The translations under genes and the position numbers were made by a program. Positions 1 through 12,700 of a stretch of 64,000 bases of DNA are shown here, one piece after another (the stretch's first letter is position 1; each line of letters starts with the position of its first letter). The DNA lies in assembly GCF_003589595.1 (NCBI RefSeq), contig NW_020653750.1:7424072-7488071 (forward strand), read 5' to 3'. Under the pieces are notes generated by a model that saw only the letters and a list, made by a program, of their open reading frames with translations, did not search any database and had not been told where the DNA came from. Origin of the DNA: Hyposmocoma kahamanoa (Eukaryota; Arthropoda; Insecta; Lepidoptera; Cosmopterigidae).

Positions 1-526
1 AATTTGACTACTTATCTCACCAAAAAATTTATTTATTCATTGTATTATTTACATCTTTACAACATCTAAATAGCTTACTATTAATAACTCTCATAACATT
101 ATTAGAATTGCTTCCGTTGTTTAGTCTCTAAACTGTGTATGGCCGAAAAATTTGTATGAGATTTGTCTTGGCATATGAAGTCTGTTACTTTTTGGCATAT
201 TTCAGGGAAAAAATATACTTAATTAATTCGTTCGTTCATTCATTCACCCACCCACTTATTTCAATAATCTCAGTACAGAGTACTAAAAAAACCGACCTCA
301 AAACTCATTCGTACCCTAGTTTTCCATCCTTAGAGGAAAACTAGGGGATATTTTTCAAGAAAATAAGCATCATCCAAATCGGTTCACTAAAGTAATCGCG
401 TAACATACAAAAAAAAAACATACAGTCGAATTGAAAACCTCCTCCTTTTTTGAGGTCGGTTAAAAACAGCACTTTCTTCATATATTCATAATGACGTATA
501 ATAAAATTAATCAAAAAGTAATTTAC
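1..526 (-). other. Start of SLC17 intron 6, includes an M1 element
   Basis: The donor gtaaat at 526 opens this intron. Bases 284-468 are an M1 copy. Bases 1-270 are AT-rich with no exon: no TM9-like reading frame was seen on the minus strand. Confidence 0.7.
284..468 (-). mobile_element. M1 MITE-like element
   Basis: It begins aaaccgacctcaaaa and ends ttttttgaggtcggtt, so its termini are inverted repeats. Internal phrases shared with the other copies are 'ccctagttttccatcctta', 'aaatcggttcac' and 'taatcgcgtaacata'. This copy is shortened internally compared with the 260-290 bp copies. Confidence 0.7.
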
Positions 527-743
527 CAATAGTGGTATGGATTATCCTGCCCGTTCTAATACTGTGCCAATTTTTCTTCACGCACAAATCACAAACCCAG
601 CCGAAAATAAAGGAACTGATCCACATGGCAAGGTAAGGTATGGCGGTGAGGGTGCCTGTGGTGGCGATGTTGAACTTTAGGACATCTGTCATGTATTTAG
701 GAAGATCAGTGACCATTGTGTAATAACCCCAGTCGTGACCAAC
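527..743 (-). CDS. SLC17 exon 6 (last in window), TM7-TM8
   Basis: The acceptor tttcag precedes GTT at 743 and the donor gtaaat begins at 526. The 217 bp encode residues 285-356 plus one base (phase 1). They start VGHDWGYYTMVTDLPKYM, then a short loop (TDVLKFNIATTG) and a hydrophobic span LTAIPYLAMWISSFIFGW (TM8), and end NWHSIRTGRIIHTTIG. The position and spacing match the TM7-TM8 segment of sialin-type proteins. The next exon, which should continue with TM9, is not found in bases 1-526. Confidence 0.95.
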
Positions 744-3700
744 CTGAAATTAAAAATGAAATATTATATCATAAAGTGCTTTCTTTTTAATTATAAAGAA
801 GTGAAGAATAGAGAACGAAATAGTTTTTTTTTTATAATATCAAGTGACGGCACGAACGAGTAGTGCACCTGATGGTAAGCTACACGCCTGTCTACAACAG
901 TTGCTGTGCCACTCACAGCTTTAAATGACAAATATCTGAGAGGCATTGTCACTACGCTCGTCATCTTAAGATGTAAGTTGACAAATTCCGTGTGCCTGTA
1001 AATATTCGTAATTATTAATACAAAGACCGAACATAGCGTCTGGCACGGTTTGTTAGAAGACGTCGGTTCGAATCCGGCCGGATCGAAGGAATATTTGTCT
1101 AAGTGTTCAATCTTTGTATTAATAATTATAACAAACTAGTGAAGTAATTTCACAAATTCTAATTGAATATCGATTCAATATAAATTTAACGTAAATATTC
1201 ATATTCAGCAAGTCATTTTACGGTAGTACAAAAACCGCCTGGAACATAATTATTTGTTTTGATTTTAAATCCAAAACTTATTTTCATAGTAAAAAAGCAA
1301 AGGGAACAACAGTGAGACAGTTACATTATTGTCTGCATTATAATTACATTCATAATAATATTCCGAAACTATTTCGTAAGTTCATCGTTGCATTTAAAAA
1401 AAAATATACCTAAGACCCGTTCTTGGTTACAACAAATACCTGGTTTTGGTATAAATTTTTTTTGACATACACGTCGTCTTTATAATTTGTCTATTATAAT
1501 ATAAAAGAATACCCGGAATTAAAATGAATACAATCTTAACGAGCTTTGGTATGTTTTCTAGGTTAAGTACTTAACTAATAAATAAATAATGAAATAGTTT
1601 ATCTTTGCAACATATTACAGAAATTAAAAATGACGGTAACAACAATTTCCAGGGTACTAATGCGTACTATACTCTTTTAGCTCTCTACTGATATCCGATA
1701 TTTCCTCTTCTAGCAATGTCAACATTCGAGTACCATTTCAACAACTCCCACTAAAAGTTTCGTGAAACTTGAGCTCAGATTAGTATTCCTTTCGAAACTC
1801 ACACTTTGACGTATTGCCTAGTTGTTTGAAACTTTTGTAATATATAAGCAAGTTTCTTTGTGGACTAGGAAACTACGTTTTAAACAAAAAGTGTCAGAAA
1901 AACGCTGAAAACGTAGAAAAACAGCTCCCAATTCCAATACTTTGGCCTTTCGTTTACCGTCCCTGTTTTGTATTTTCTATGTGACAATGCTAATTATGTC
2001 ATGTCATGTTTATATCGCTACAACGGTAAAGCGGCGACTGGATAATATTTTTTTTGTGTAAATGGAAGCACGTTTGGTCACAACCTTACCTGATGTTAAG
2101 CAACGTTATGTGTGACTAACGACAGTTCCCATTTATATGTACAATGCCTATGTTTTTGGGAAACAGAGATGCCGTAGAGTTGTAAACTTGTGTCAGAATT
2201 TTTCTGTGCTTGCAATTTTCGGTTCATTTTTTAGAAGCAATAGAGTATTCTTGTAAAAGAATTTGTTCAGAGAATTACTGACATCTTACCTATTTCTACT
2301 GCCAAGCAGTAATGTGAGCATAGCTGTTTGTCAACTTATGTCGTAGGGTGACAGGCGCAGTGCCAGTGCCCTTCATATTTGCGATTTTACAGCTCTTACA
2401 GACAGATTTAAGGCTTATCACCAGGCACATGACTTGCTTATCCCGACACTTTATATCATAAAAGTAACGGTAGATTCTGCACAGAATAATTACAAGGTAG
2501 GCAGAGCCAAAGCTACCAAATCTACAAGGGACTTAAGATCTTATGTTCCACTGCCAGAAACGCATTTGCGATGTAACAGATGGACCGTCTGAATACCAAT
2601 TAAAAAAAAGCATACAGCCGCAAATAATAGCGCCCAAACAGGAATGGACCTGACGATTGCCCTCCAAGGCACCGGGTCTCTAACATTAGACGTTTCTGCA
2701 CTGGTGACGTGTTCATTGAGGTACTTCAATTCTTCATCCGAAATGTAGGGGTGCGTCTTCGGTGTGCTGAAGCAGAGTATACTCTGGAAAGGTATACGTT
2801 ATATTTAAGTGTAGACTTAACACTGCAAAGTTTTTAAAATGGGCAGATTACTAAATGCAAAAAAATATAATTCAATACATTCACAAACTTGCCTTTAGTA
2901 CGGAATATACTCGCTAATAGTTTTTTCTTATTAGATAAATATATAATTGTAGATTTCCAGACTGAGCGAGGTGAATGACATACTTTCATAAAAATTGGGT
3001 AAACTGTAAAATTAATTTTCTATACTTACCCAGAAAACAAACCACAAGATACCAAAGCATCCAAAGAAGTAGAAAACATTAGCCCAATCGCCATCGCCTG
3101 CCATAAGAAAACCAGACATGAAAGATCCGAAGATATTTCCTATTTGTGCTCCTCCAAACACCACTGCTCCTTGTCGAGATCTCTCATGTGGAGGTGTCCA
3201 CCTTGCTAGAACGATCATCAAAGCAGGCATCGTAGGACCCTGAAATATAAAGACAAAGCGATAGATAGAAGCGAAGTCGATAGAGTCACAAGAATTGGAC
3301 AGGTTGTGGGTTATATTTTTTTGTGTCTAATGGAGCAATAATCGTTTTTGACGTAACTCCACTTATGCCTTTCTTCCATGAGGGGTGTGAATTGTACATT
3401 GGTGTAGCGTGTTTGCGAGGAACACGTTAATATTTTTCCTGTTGAAAAGAATCTTCTGCCATTCTACCATGAGGGGTGCGAATTATTATATATGTCATAG
3501 TATGTTAGTTTTTAAAGGTTTTTTTACATATCGCACGGTTAATACAATAGTGTATTAACTGAAAAAGTGTATTTTCTCAGAATCAACGAAAAACGAATTA
3601 CTCGTTTCCCGTGAAAGATAATTAAAATACTAGATAGGTTATAGTTTATTACAAACAATTTCCTACTTGCCAAATATATATAAAAATAAAAGAAAAAAAA

Positions 3701-6700
3701 TAATTTTATATTTTTGTATAAGGACTATTTTGGCCAGAACTAGCTCACATAAAGCGTGTCTCATTTTGAGTTAAGTAGATTCAGTTGTTTCTTAAAATAT
3801 TCTAAAGACAGTTTTGTAGACGTGTAGAGAATCAAATTTTACTCACAATAATGCCAGAATCTTGAATTTCACATATTTTGAGTTACAACACTATTGTAAT
3901 AGCAGTGAACTACTGCCTCTCAAGTAGAGACCTTAACCTGAACTGACCTCAACAATACAACAATCCTTAGGAAATGTGTGAAGTTCCCAACCCGCATTGG
4001 GCCAGCGTGGCGGACTATGACCTAAATCCTTGCCTGAGAGGAGACCCGTACCCAGCAGTGGGACATACAAATGGATTGATGATGATGATCACTAAGAGTA
4101 TATCTTAAAAACTTCACTCACCTCACCCATTCCTTGCAAAACTCTCAAAATAAATAACCATACTGCCCCACCAGCTTTAACCACAACAGGAGTTAGTAGG
4201 GTAAATAAGGCTGTGCTCAATAGACCAATGCCCAAAGTCCATTTGCCACCATAACGTTCTGCTAAGTAACCTCCTGGTACGTGAGTGATGGCGTATCCAT
4301 AATAGAAACCACTGAGAATTAGACCTTGGGTTGCTTCATCCCAATCGAATATTGCATGCTGAAAAAGATAAGATTTAATCTACGCCGAATTGAACACAGA
4401 TTTCTTATAAATTTTAAGTAACCTACCATTGACTTACAAATAAATGGACGACGGGTCTAATACAAAAACCACGAAAAAAATGTCCCAAGTCAACCTATTT
4501 AAACGTAGTGACATGTAAAGGAATATGAAAAAGCTAAAACGTTGAATTTAAATTGTAATGTCATCGCAGTACTGTCTAATTTTGCTTGTTTCGCTGTCAG
4601 TCGAACAAACGAAGACTAAAGCGTGAATCACGGTCTGTATACGATTTTAACGCCCTATAAGTTCGGACACTTTTTAGCGCGGACCCGACGTCCATAATTG
4701 TAAGTCAATGTAACCTACTAATGAATAGTTTGTTATTGACATTTGTTATGCAAGGCTGCAAAGTTGTTGTTTAACGCGAGTGCTTGTATTGAAACCTGAG
4801 CAAGCGAAGGCTGTTAAGATTGAAATTCAAAAGCAGAATCCTGAGCGTAGCGAGGGTTTCATGACACGAGACGCAAAACAACTTTGCTGCCGGGCGAAAC
4901 ACACAACTCTTCACCTCACTATAGCGAGAAAAATGAAAATAGAGAAAAATGAAAATCATATAGATGAAAGTTGTTGAACAGTTGGACTATAACAATTCAG
5001 TTTTAATTAACAACATTAGTTATCGTTGTCAATTTAATGTCAACAATAATTCTTATAAAATATAACAACGGTTTTATATTACATAAATAATGTACGACTA
5101 ATCGCGTTTATTAAATCGAAATAAAAAATTTGGTGCACCACAATCTATCGTCAAGTTCGAATTTCAAAAGCCTTTTCCATGCTAGCGTGGAAAAAAGGCT
5201 TTTGAGCGCAGATTTCTAATGAGAAAGAAAACCTAATTAATTAGTATTGTTACCTGTCTAATGCAATACAAATTGAGAAATATTTATAAATTACTCCGAA
5301 ATGTTACTAAAAGCTAATTTTGAGATTAGACAACCACCATTTAAAATTTGTTGTCAAACATAATGAAACTTCTAAAATTTACAACAGTTGGAGTAACATG
5401 GCGATTAGTTCATGAATATTTATTCGAAGAGAATGTACTAAGTTTTGGAGTAGCTCTACGAATTCATGACCATGAAGTTGTGAGCCTTTGTATATTACAT
5501 GGATAAAATTTGACAAAAGGTTGCAAATGGCATTTGCTTAAAATTGAGCCAATTAATTGCAATATTTTCAGTATTTATATACAGTATTTCTTTTAATCGG
5601 ACAGTATGGGGAATTCCGAAACCATAGAAGATACTAGGAAACTATCTTAGTAAACATTAAGTCTCTTTTTGTGAAAACAATTTTGGTGTTGTCGATTTTT
5701 TGGGCAAGTGTGTGTTGCCCATAAAAATTAATAAAATTGATCAAAATTTTTTTTGTGCATACTGATCGACTTAGTTTTATGACGGATCATTTCATTGTGT
5801 GGGACGAAAAAAAATGGGACAGCAGAAGTTGGTCAAGTTTAATTTAATTTTAACGCTTGATCAAAAAACTGATTTTGCTAAAATAGATTAAAAGAAATTA
5901 CAATTCAAACAAAATTGTGTACATCTTCAGTTTAATAGTCTAATATTCAGTTTATATAGTATAATAGTGTAATATTCAGTTTTTGTGTCTCTTTACACCC
6001 TAATCTCCTTTCCTAACTTTGTGTAAAGGTTATAACTGTAACCTTTTTAACCTTTTCATATAAAAAAAAGACCTCAAAAGTTCGTGGAATTACATCAAAT
6101 TCGCAAGTTGTGTTGAAATCTGTTACCGGCAAGTGCGTGAAACTAGATTCATCCCCTAGTTTGCCATCCCTAAGGGTTCAAATTTAAATGGGACCAATAC
6201 TGAGGTGTGCCCTCTTTCCAACTAAAAAAGATCAAAATCGGTTCACAAATAATCGCGTAACGTACACAAAAAAAAATACAGTCGATTTGAGAACCTCCTA
6301 ATTTTTTTTTAAATTCGTTGTAAAGGGATTATTTTAATGAAATATAATAATAATATGAAAGGTTGAAACACGTGTCCTTCGGACAAAACCGCCTCGGCAA
6401 TCACTGCCTAAAATCGTGGATCTCAATGGACACTGGCGTCTTAAAGAGGATATCAAGAAAAGTCTGTTCAAATCGCGTAAAATGGAGTGAACAGATAGTA
6501 CAGAATGTTGTATGATACTCAACCTCTCTGTCTCTCTTTTACGCGGTCGCTAATGAATCGCCAATGGTCTGTAAACTCATGCTAGAATCACTGAAGTCGC
6601 CTACAACTTTTTTTAATAAAATAAACGCGCATTTTACCTCCACTTAATGCAAAGTGATAATGAGGCCGACTATGGAGCATCTACACCTATAATGCCTATG

Positions 6701-9700
6701 CCTTGTTTTGAAAAGGCCCAAATTACAGCGTTCAGAGAACAAGTCAGCAGGCAGGGAATCCCGCTCAATAGCCGTACTTTTGTACGTATACACAGTACTT
6801 TGCAATACACCGCAGCCCGTTTCGAAACATTACGTACATACAACGTAGAATTGACGCACTGAAAATTATTGTGTGCGTGACTGCGTGACCCTCAGAGTGG
6901 TTACAAAAGACGACTTTTAGCAGCGACGCAAACGCGCGTTCGTAAAACTCCAGACTGCATCGCTACACTTGCGATTTATAGGCGATTGTATCGATACAAA
7001 CGCGCGACAGCATCGATACAAACGAGCAATTGCATCGATACAAACGAGCGATTGCATCGCTACACTTGGGATATATAGACGAGTGCATCGACATGCATGC
7101 TGTCACGCGCTTGCATCGCGTAACCGCTCTTATAGTTTAGTTTAACATAGACTTTTTTCTATGCGCTCTAAGATGCAATTTAAGTTGCATTTTTAAGGAG
7201 TAAATCTTCTATATTTGTAGTATGTGGTATGCATAGGTACGTCTAAAAATTTAACAAAAATATCTTACCGGTTTCAAACTAACAGTTCCATTGGAAACAA
7301 TTAAATTATCATCAGGACAAGCATTGGGATCATGATGTTCCGATTCTGTCTTGGTGTTGTTGACCATCTGTGTGACAGCCAAGTTGAGGCAGACTCGCAT
7401 CGTGTAGGCGTTGCAGACGGCCAGGAGACCCATGATACCGAGGACATACCGCTGAGGAATTAGGAACACTGAGCGGACAAAATTATTGTATATAAATAGC
7501 AGGTATATAAAATGTATAATATCAGGGAAGCCTTTAATTAACACACAAACTTGCACAACTTAAAAGTTTATGAGCATATTTTACAAAAATCATATTTTTG
7601 TAGTGCTGTATAAAACCGTAGTCTGGCAGTCTACATTTTAAGACTCAAGTCTAATTCACAAGACTCATAAAGACTGACATTTACCTACTGTTCGATGTAC
7701 TACGAGCCTATCGAGTTTCCGAATAGACTCCACTTCGACATTTTATAATGTCGAAGTTAGGCTCGAGTCTAATTATCTACCGAGTCGAGCTCGAGTCTAG
7801 AGTAAGTACCTACTGAGCGGTGTTGTGGTGTGTTGTGTTAAACTGTAGTATAACTACTATGGTATAATTAAGTATTACTATCTTCTTCTTTTTTAAATCA
7901 CCATAATTGGGTTTTTTTCTTATTTAATTCTTGGGCAGTGGTAGTGTTCAGTGACATTTCACCTTGTTTATCATACCCAAGACTTTGTAGAGTAGAAATC
8001 GCTTCGAGGCGAGTTTTGGAGTTAGGTTTACGACTCAAGTTCTGTTTAGAGTCGAGTCCGTGATCCGATAATTCTCGCTTGACTCGACTCGGAGTCGTGA
8101 GTGTTTTAGGCCACCGAGCCGTGCAAAATGAGTCGAGTTTATAAAAGTAAATAAATGTAGACTCCTGGACACGAGTTTTTCACAAACACTAGCTTTCTGT
8201 TGAATTATAACGCATAGTTTACAATTCGTAGGCTTGCTATATTAAAATCACATTTGCAAAATGACAGCTTGTTGGGAGAGAGGCTTAAGAGGGAGCAGAG
8301 GAATAATTCCTAATCTTCGATTTGATTTTAGAGGGGTATATCCACTTTAAAGTTAAAAATAAAATATTGTATGAATGACTACACGATATATTCAAGCATA
8401 GACATTAATCAGAAACATAAAACAATAAAGTTTCCTCGATAGATAAAAATCACGAAATGACCTCTAATTGACACATTTTTTCGATTTATCCTCGAAATGC
8501 TACAGGTTATTAGGACAAAAATTAGATAATTAATTATATGTATGTATGATCGACAACTGTCACTATGGATTTTTTTTAATCCCTTTAGTTTTAGAGTTAT
8601 TCCGCTAAAACGAATTTGGTACTTTTAATGCGCAAAATTCAACATCTCCTGTCGCATGTCACGCGAACTTCAGGCATAAATTTGTTTCACAAATTTGGGC
8701 GGAGCCAACGTCAAAACTTTTTTGGCATGAGAGCTCTTGAAGATTCTACAAACTAAATTAGTCGATAACTTTTCATGTAGTTCGTATAATTTTTATGAGT
8801 TTCATGCGGTAAAAGCGGTTTTTGACATATGATCATATATGACTTTATTATGCCATTGATGTCCTATCAAATGAATAAATTTCTAAAAATATATTGTTAT
8901 TAACAGTCGATACTTTTCCCGTACTACTTAATACAATTATACTAATCATTTTGCTTGAGTTGAGCGACAGGAACACTGGTTTTATTTTATAATTAATTTT
9001 TTTACAAACGAAACTAAAGCCATTAACAAATTCAGGCGTTACTTTGCGGAAGTCCATGTTAATAAAAATGGAAGTAAATTAATTTGCTACTCCGCGAACC
9101 CAGTGAAGGTTAGATCGTGCAAAATAGCTGCGCTGGTGTTGAATATTTTTTCATTAAGTTAATTATCCCACCTTCCTCAAATTAAAGTGATTCGAAAAAT
9201 GCATATCTTATACCATACGTGTTCTATTTAGTTCAGTTGATATAAAAAAAAATCATTGGTATATGTAAAGTACTTATTAAATACAGCGGTTTTCTTGTGA
9301 AATTTCGAAATAAGTTTGTGTTTTTTTCTATCGTGAAAATTTGTAAGAATCGTGTTTTCACACCGCATAGTAATCAGTGTATATCCTCAGTTTTACTATA
9401 TATTTTTTCCAAAGTAATTAATTCAACACTTTCGCTGTTATGCGGAATCAACCAAAGCCATTTGAGGTTGTGTAGACTCTTAAGGGATTCTGAAATAGCG
9501 ATACACCTTTTAATATTATGTTAAATATTAAACTTAATAAATTGAATCTCATAAGAAAAGCAGGCGATATATTTGAAGGTTGATACATTTATTGTTACTC
9601 TAAATGTACTAACTTGAAGATCAATATTAGCAGTATTGGACCTTCAAACAGAATCGAAACGAAAGTTACACAGGCAACTCCCAGACCAATTAAGATTTCT

Positions 9701-12700
9701 CTAGTCAACGATCAAGCAAAATGTTCGCTTAGAACTCGGTTAAGTTTAACTTAAGTATCTAATTCAGTTTTGGAGTTGTGTTTTGACTTTGTCCATGACT
9801 CTCGCTTTAGCGTAGCTTAAGAATAGACAGGGTGCTAATTATAAATGAACAAGACGCGATCAAAATGTGCTAAGGCAATGTGTTTAATGAACAAAATTAC
9901 GCAATGTTCTTTATGTAAGCGTGTATGTAAACCGTAGAAGGCGATGGTAGATTAAGAAAATAATAAAAAAGTACCGAAAACAAGTTCATTTGAAGGACAA
10001 TGGCGAAATTACTGTTAAAAGAGTTCTTTAGCATCTTCAAATATCATAATTACAAATCTGAATACAATAAATTCATTAAGCTTCCCAAATTATACTAAAG
10101 GCCTGTCTAAGTCTGAAAATAAAATCATATTTAAAATAAATTTTTTTTATGATGTCAAGTGACGGGACGAACAAGTCGTGCACCTGATGGTAAGCAAGGC
10201 TTTAAGACACGAAGATCTGAGAGCCTTCAAAACCGGAACGCAATAATGCTCGCTTTACTGCTTGGCGGCAGAAATAGGTAAGGTAGTACTTACCTGGACG
10301 AACTCTTTCACACGACAAGCTCTACTGCTACAAAACTCAAATGACTAATTCGTATGTAACCGGCCTAATATCTTCAATTGTCAGTTTCTTAGTTTCTTAA
10401 CTTTGAGCGACATGTAACCGACAAAAAGAGGTTTTCAATACGTACGTATACGATACTCGTAGGTCCATATTAATTTAGTTTACGTAATATCAAATGGACT
10501 GATTCGGCAGATTTGCGATGACAGATGAACTGCTATATTACAAAAAATAAAGTAGATAAATCCGTCTTCAAATATGCCAGCGAGAAAGTAATAAAAGTGA
10601 CAAAAAGTTCACAATGTCAGGGATAGATGGCATATTTCACAAAAAAATTATTTTTTGTGTTCGAATTACTGGGACGTGGTAAGTACATACTCGAGGTTTT
10701 TTTTGTTATGGCTTAACTTCGTGCCTTTTGACCATACCTTATAAAAAATACTTTCGTCACGTGACAAAGCCACTGCACCATTCAGCTTCCATTAACTCTG
10801 TGTAAGGCTTCTATTGTTTATTTTGATCTAATAATACACACAATATTTTTTATTAAATTACGTAAAACCTAACCTCCAAAACATTAAACTGGAATATCTT
10901 TAATTCCAAATATCTCAGAATAGTAAACCCATCTCGGTTTTGGGTTTACTATCATAACAGTAAACCCAAAACTGATATTATGGTACGAGAATTTAGACAA
11001 ATTTTATAACAAGTCCCTAGAGATGAAAAAAACTGCTTATAAATTTTTTATCGTTAAAACGTTATACTTATTTAAAATAGGGCGTTTATAAAAATCTTTT
11101 TGCAAATGGTTTTTAGTTTGAAGCTTAGAAAAATCGTTTAGAATGCTCATAGACTTTGTAACAAGAAAAGCTTGCAACATTGTGTTGACAGCGAAAAGCG
11201 AAAGTAGGCCACGAAAAATTTTCAGTAAGCAAGTTTATTTGTAAAACATGAGTTTTATTTTGATTTAAAACAATATTATTGTACATTTGTTTGGAAAATA
11301 TAAATGGTGGGACTTGACACTTAGGCAGCTTGTAAAAAATAAAATTGCTGAGTATTCAACTGTGTAACACTAACCTACAACTTAAAATTATAACCATAAT
11401 TGTGTGCTTTTAATATAAAGCAAAGTTTTTTTAAGTGCTTTTCGTTTAAACGCCCCTTATCTTCATATTACAATCTCATTGATGTTAAGCTATGTCGACG
11501 ATATTCCCCGACTGTCTAGTAAATTCGTATTTACTTTATCCTTGAATATAGTCTTAAATTGTAGCTTTGGAAAACACAGAGAGCTGGCTATTTTTTTGTC
11601 GTACGCATCAGAAAAGGTGATGCAAAGCGCTATTTATATATATATATAATTTTAATGCGTTAAGTTATGTAAAAATATTATTTTAGAAGACTTCAGCTTG
11701 CCTTTATATTAAGTAGGGGTCGGACTAAGGAAGGTGTTAAAGAAAATTTCAAACACCAAAATGAATTTATCAGATAACAAACTTGTAAGACTTTGTAATT
11801 TGACGAGACATAAATGTCCTCGGAAAGCTATTGAAAAGAAATCCCGAATTCAGCTCAGACAGAGAATATATATTGTCAGTGTTTTGGAGAAAGGGCAAAA
11901 GCGACTATTCGAAAAAAAAGTCAGGGGAACATGTTTTAGGTTTTAACGACGGTCTTAAAATATTCACGTTTTGTTTTAAAATTCAACTTTGGTATTAAAA
12001 CAGGACTAAATATTTTCAACAATCCTAATAAAGTAAAATATATTCCCTTTACAATTTTTTTGAGATGTTGCTTTCGTTCTTTCTACAAAACACCGCCGAT
12101 ATATGATATTTTTCCTTTAAACAAACATAATGTATGCATTAATGAGTAAGTACATACTGAAATTGAAAATATGTTTTTGAAGGGATCAATTGGAATTTGC
12201 GAGAGCGGTGATTGTCAGGTGAGACAATGGTTGTTCCTCAATTATTAAGAGTATAGAAGCTCAAATGGCTTTGGTTGATTGCGCATAACAGTGAAAGTGT
12301 TGAATTTGACTTTGGACAAAATATATAGTAAAAATGAGGATATACACTGATTACTATGCGGTGTGAAAATGCGATTCCTAAAAATTTTCACGATAGGGAA
12401 AAAGCATAGACTTACCTCGAAATTTTACAGGAAAGCCTCTGTATTCAGTAGGTACTTTATAATATATCAATTATTTTTTATATCAACTGAACTAAATAGA
12501 ACAAGTATACTGTACGATATACATTTTAGATAAATTACGTAGCAGCTGTAGAGTTCCTTGTGAAAGTGTTCGTCCAGGGAATTACTGCCACCTTACCTAT
12601 TTCTGGCGCCAAGTATTAATGATGCTCACGTATTACGCTGTTCCAGTTTCGAAGGGAAAGGGTGCTGGTGAAATTACAGGTACATGGAACTTGCTAACTT

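Larger units (their letters stand above)
744..2615 (-). other. SLC17 intron 5 with repeat insertions
   Basis: The intron runs from donor gtatgc (2615) to acceptor tttcag (744). It contains a minus-strand S1 copy (824-1003), a plus-strand T2 tRNA-like SINE (1004-1150), and a plus-strand S1 remnant (2232-2465). The stretch 1150-2230 is AT-rich with no coding potential or recognisable repeat. Confidence 0.8.
4359..7268 (-). other. SLC17 intron 2
   Basis: The 2.9 kb intron runs between donor gtaaga (7268) and acceptor cag (4359). It holds a 40-bp palindrome (5165-5204), an M1 element (6061-6320) and a 22-bp minisatellite (6957-7092). A segment at 4790-4930 with two phrases of the form cctgagcRWagcgaRgg is probably a diverged repeat. 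Other sequence is AT-rich and unassigned. Confidence 0.75.

Noticed and set aside
6957..7092. CRISPR-like array
   Set aside because: Units are adjacent without unique spacers, in a eukaryotic intron; it is a minisatellite.
7251..7556. 101-residue frame starting MQVCVLIKGF
   Set aside because: Only its middle is the SLC17 exon; the first 28 or so residues are intron translated upstream of the acceptor and the last few lie beyond the donor.
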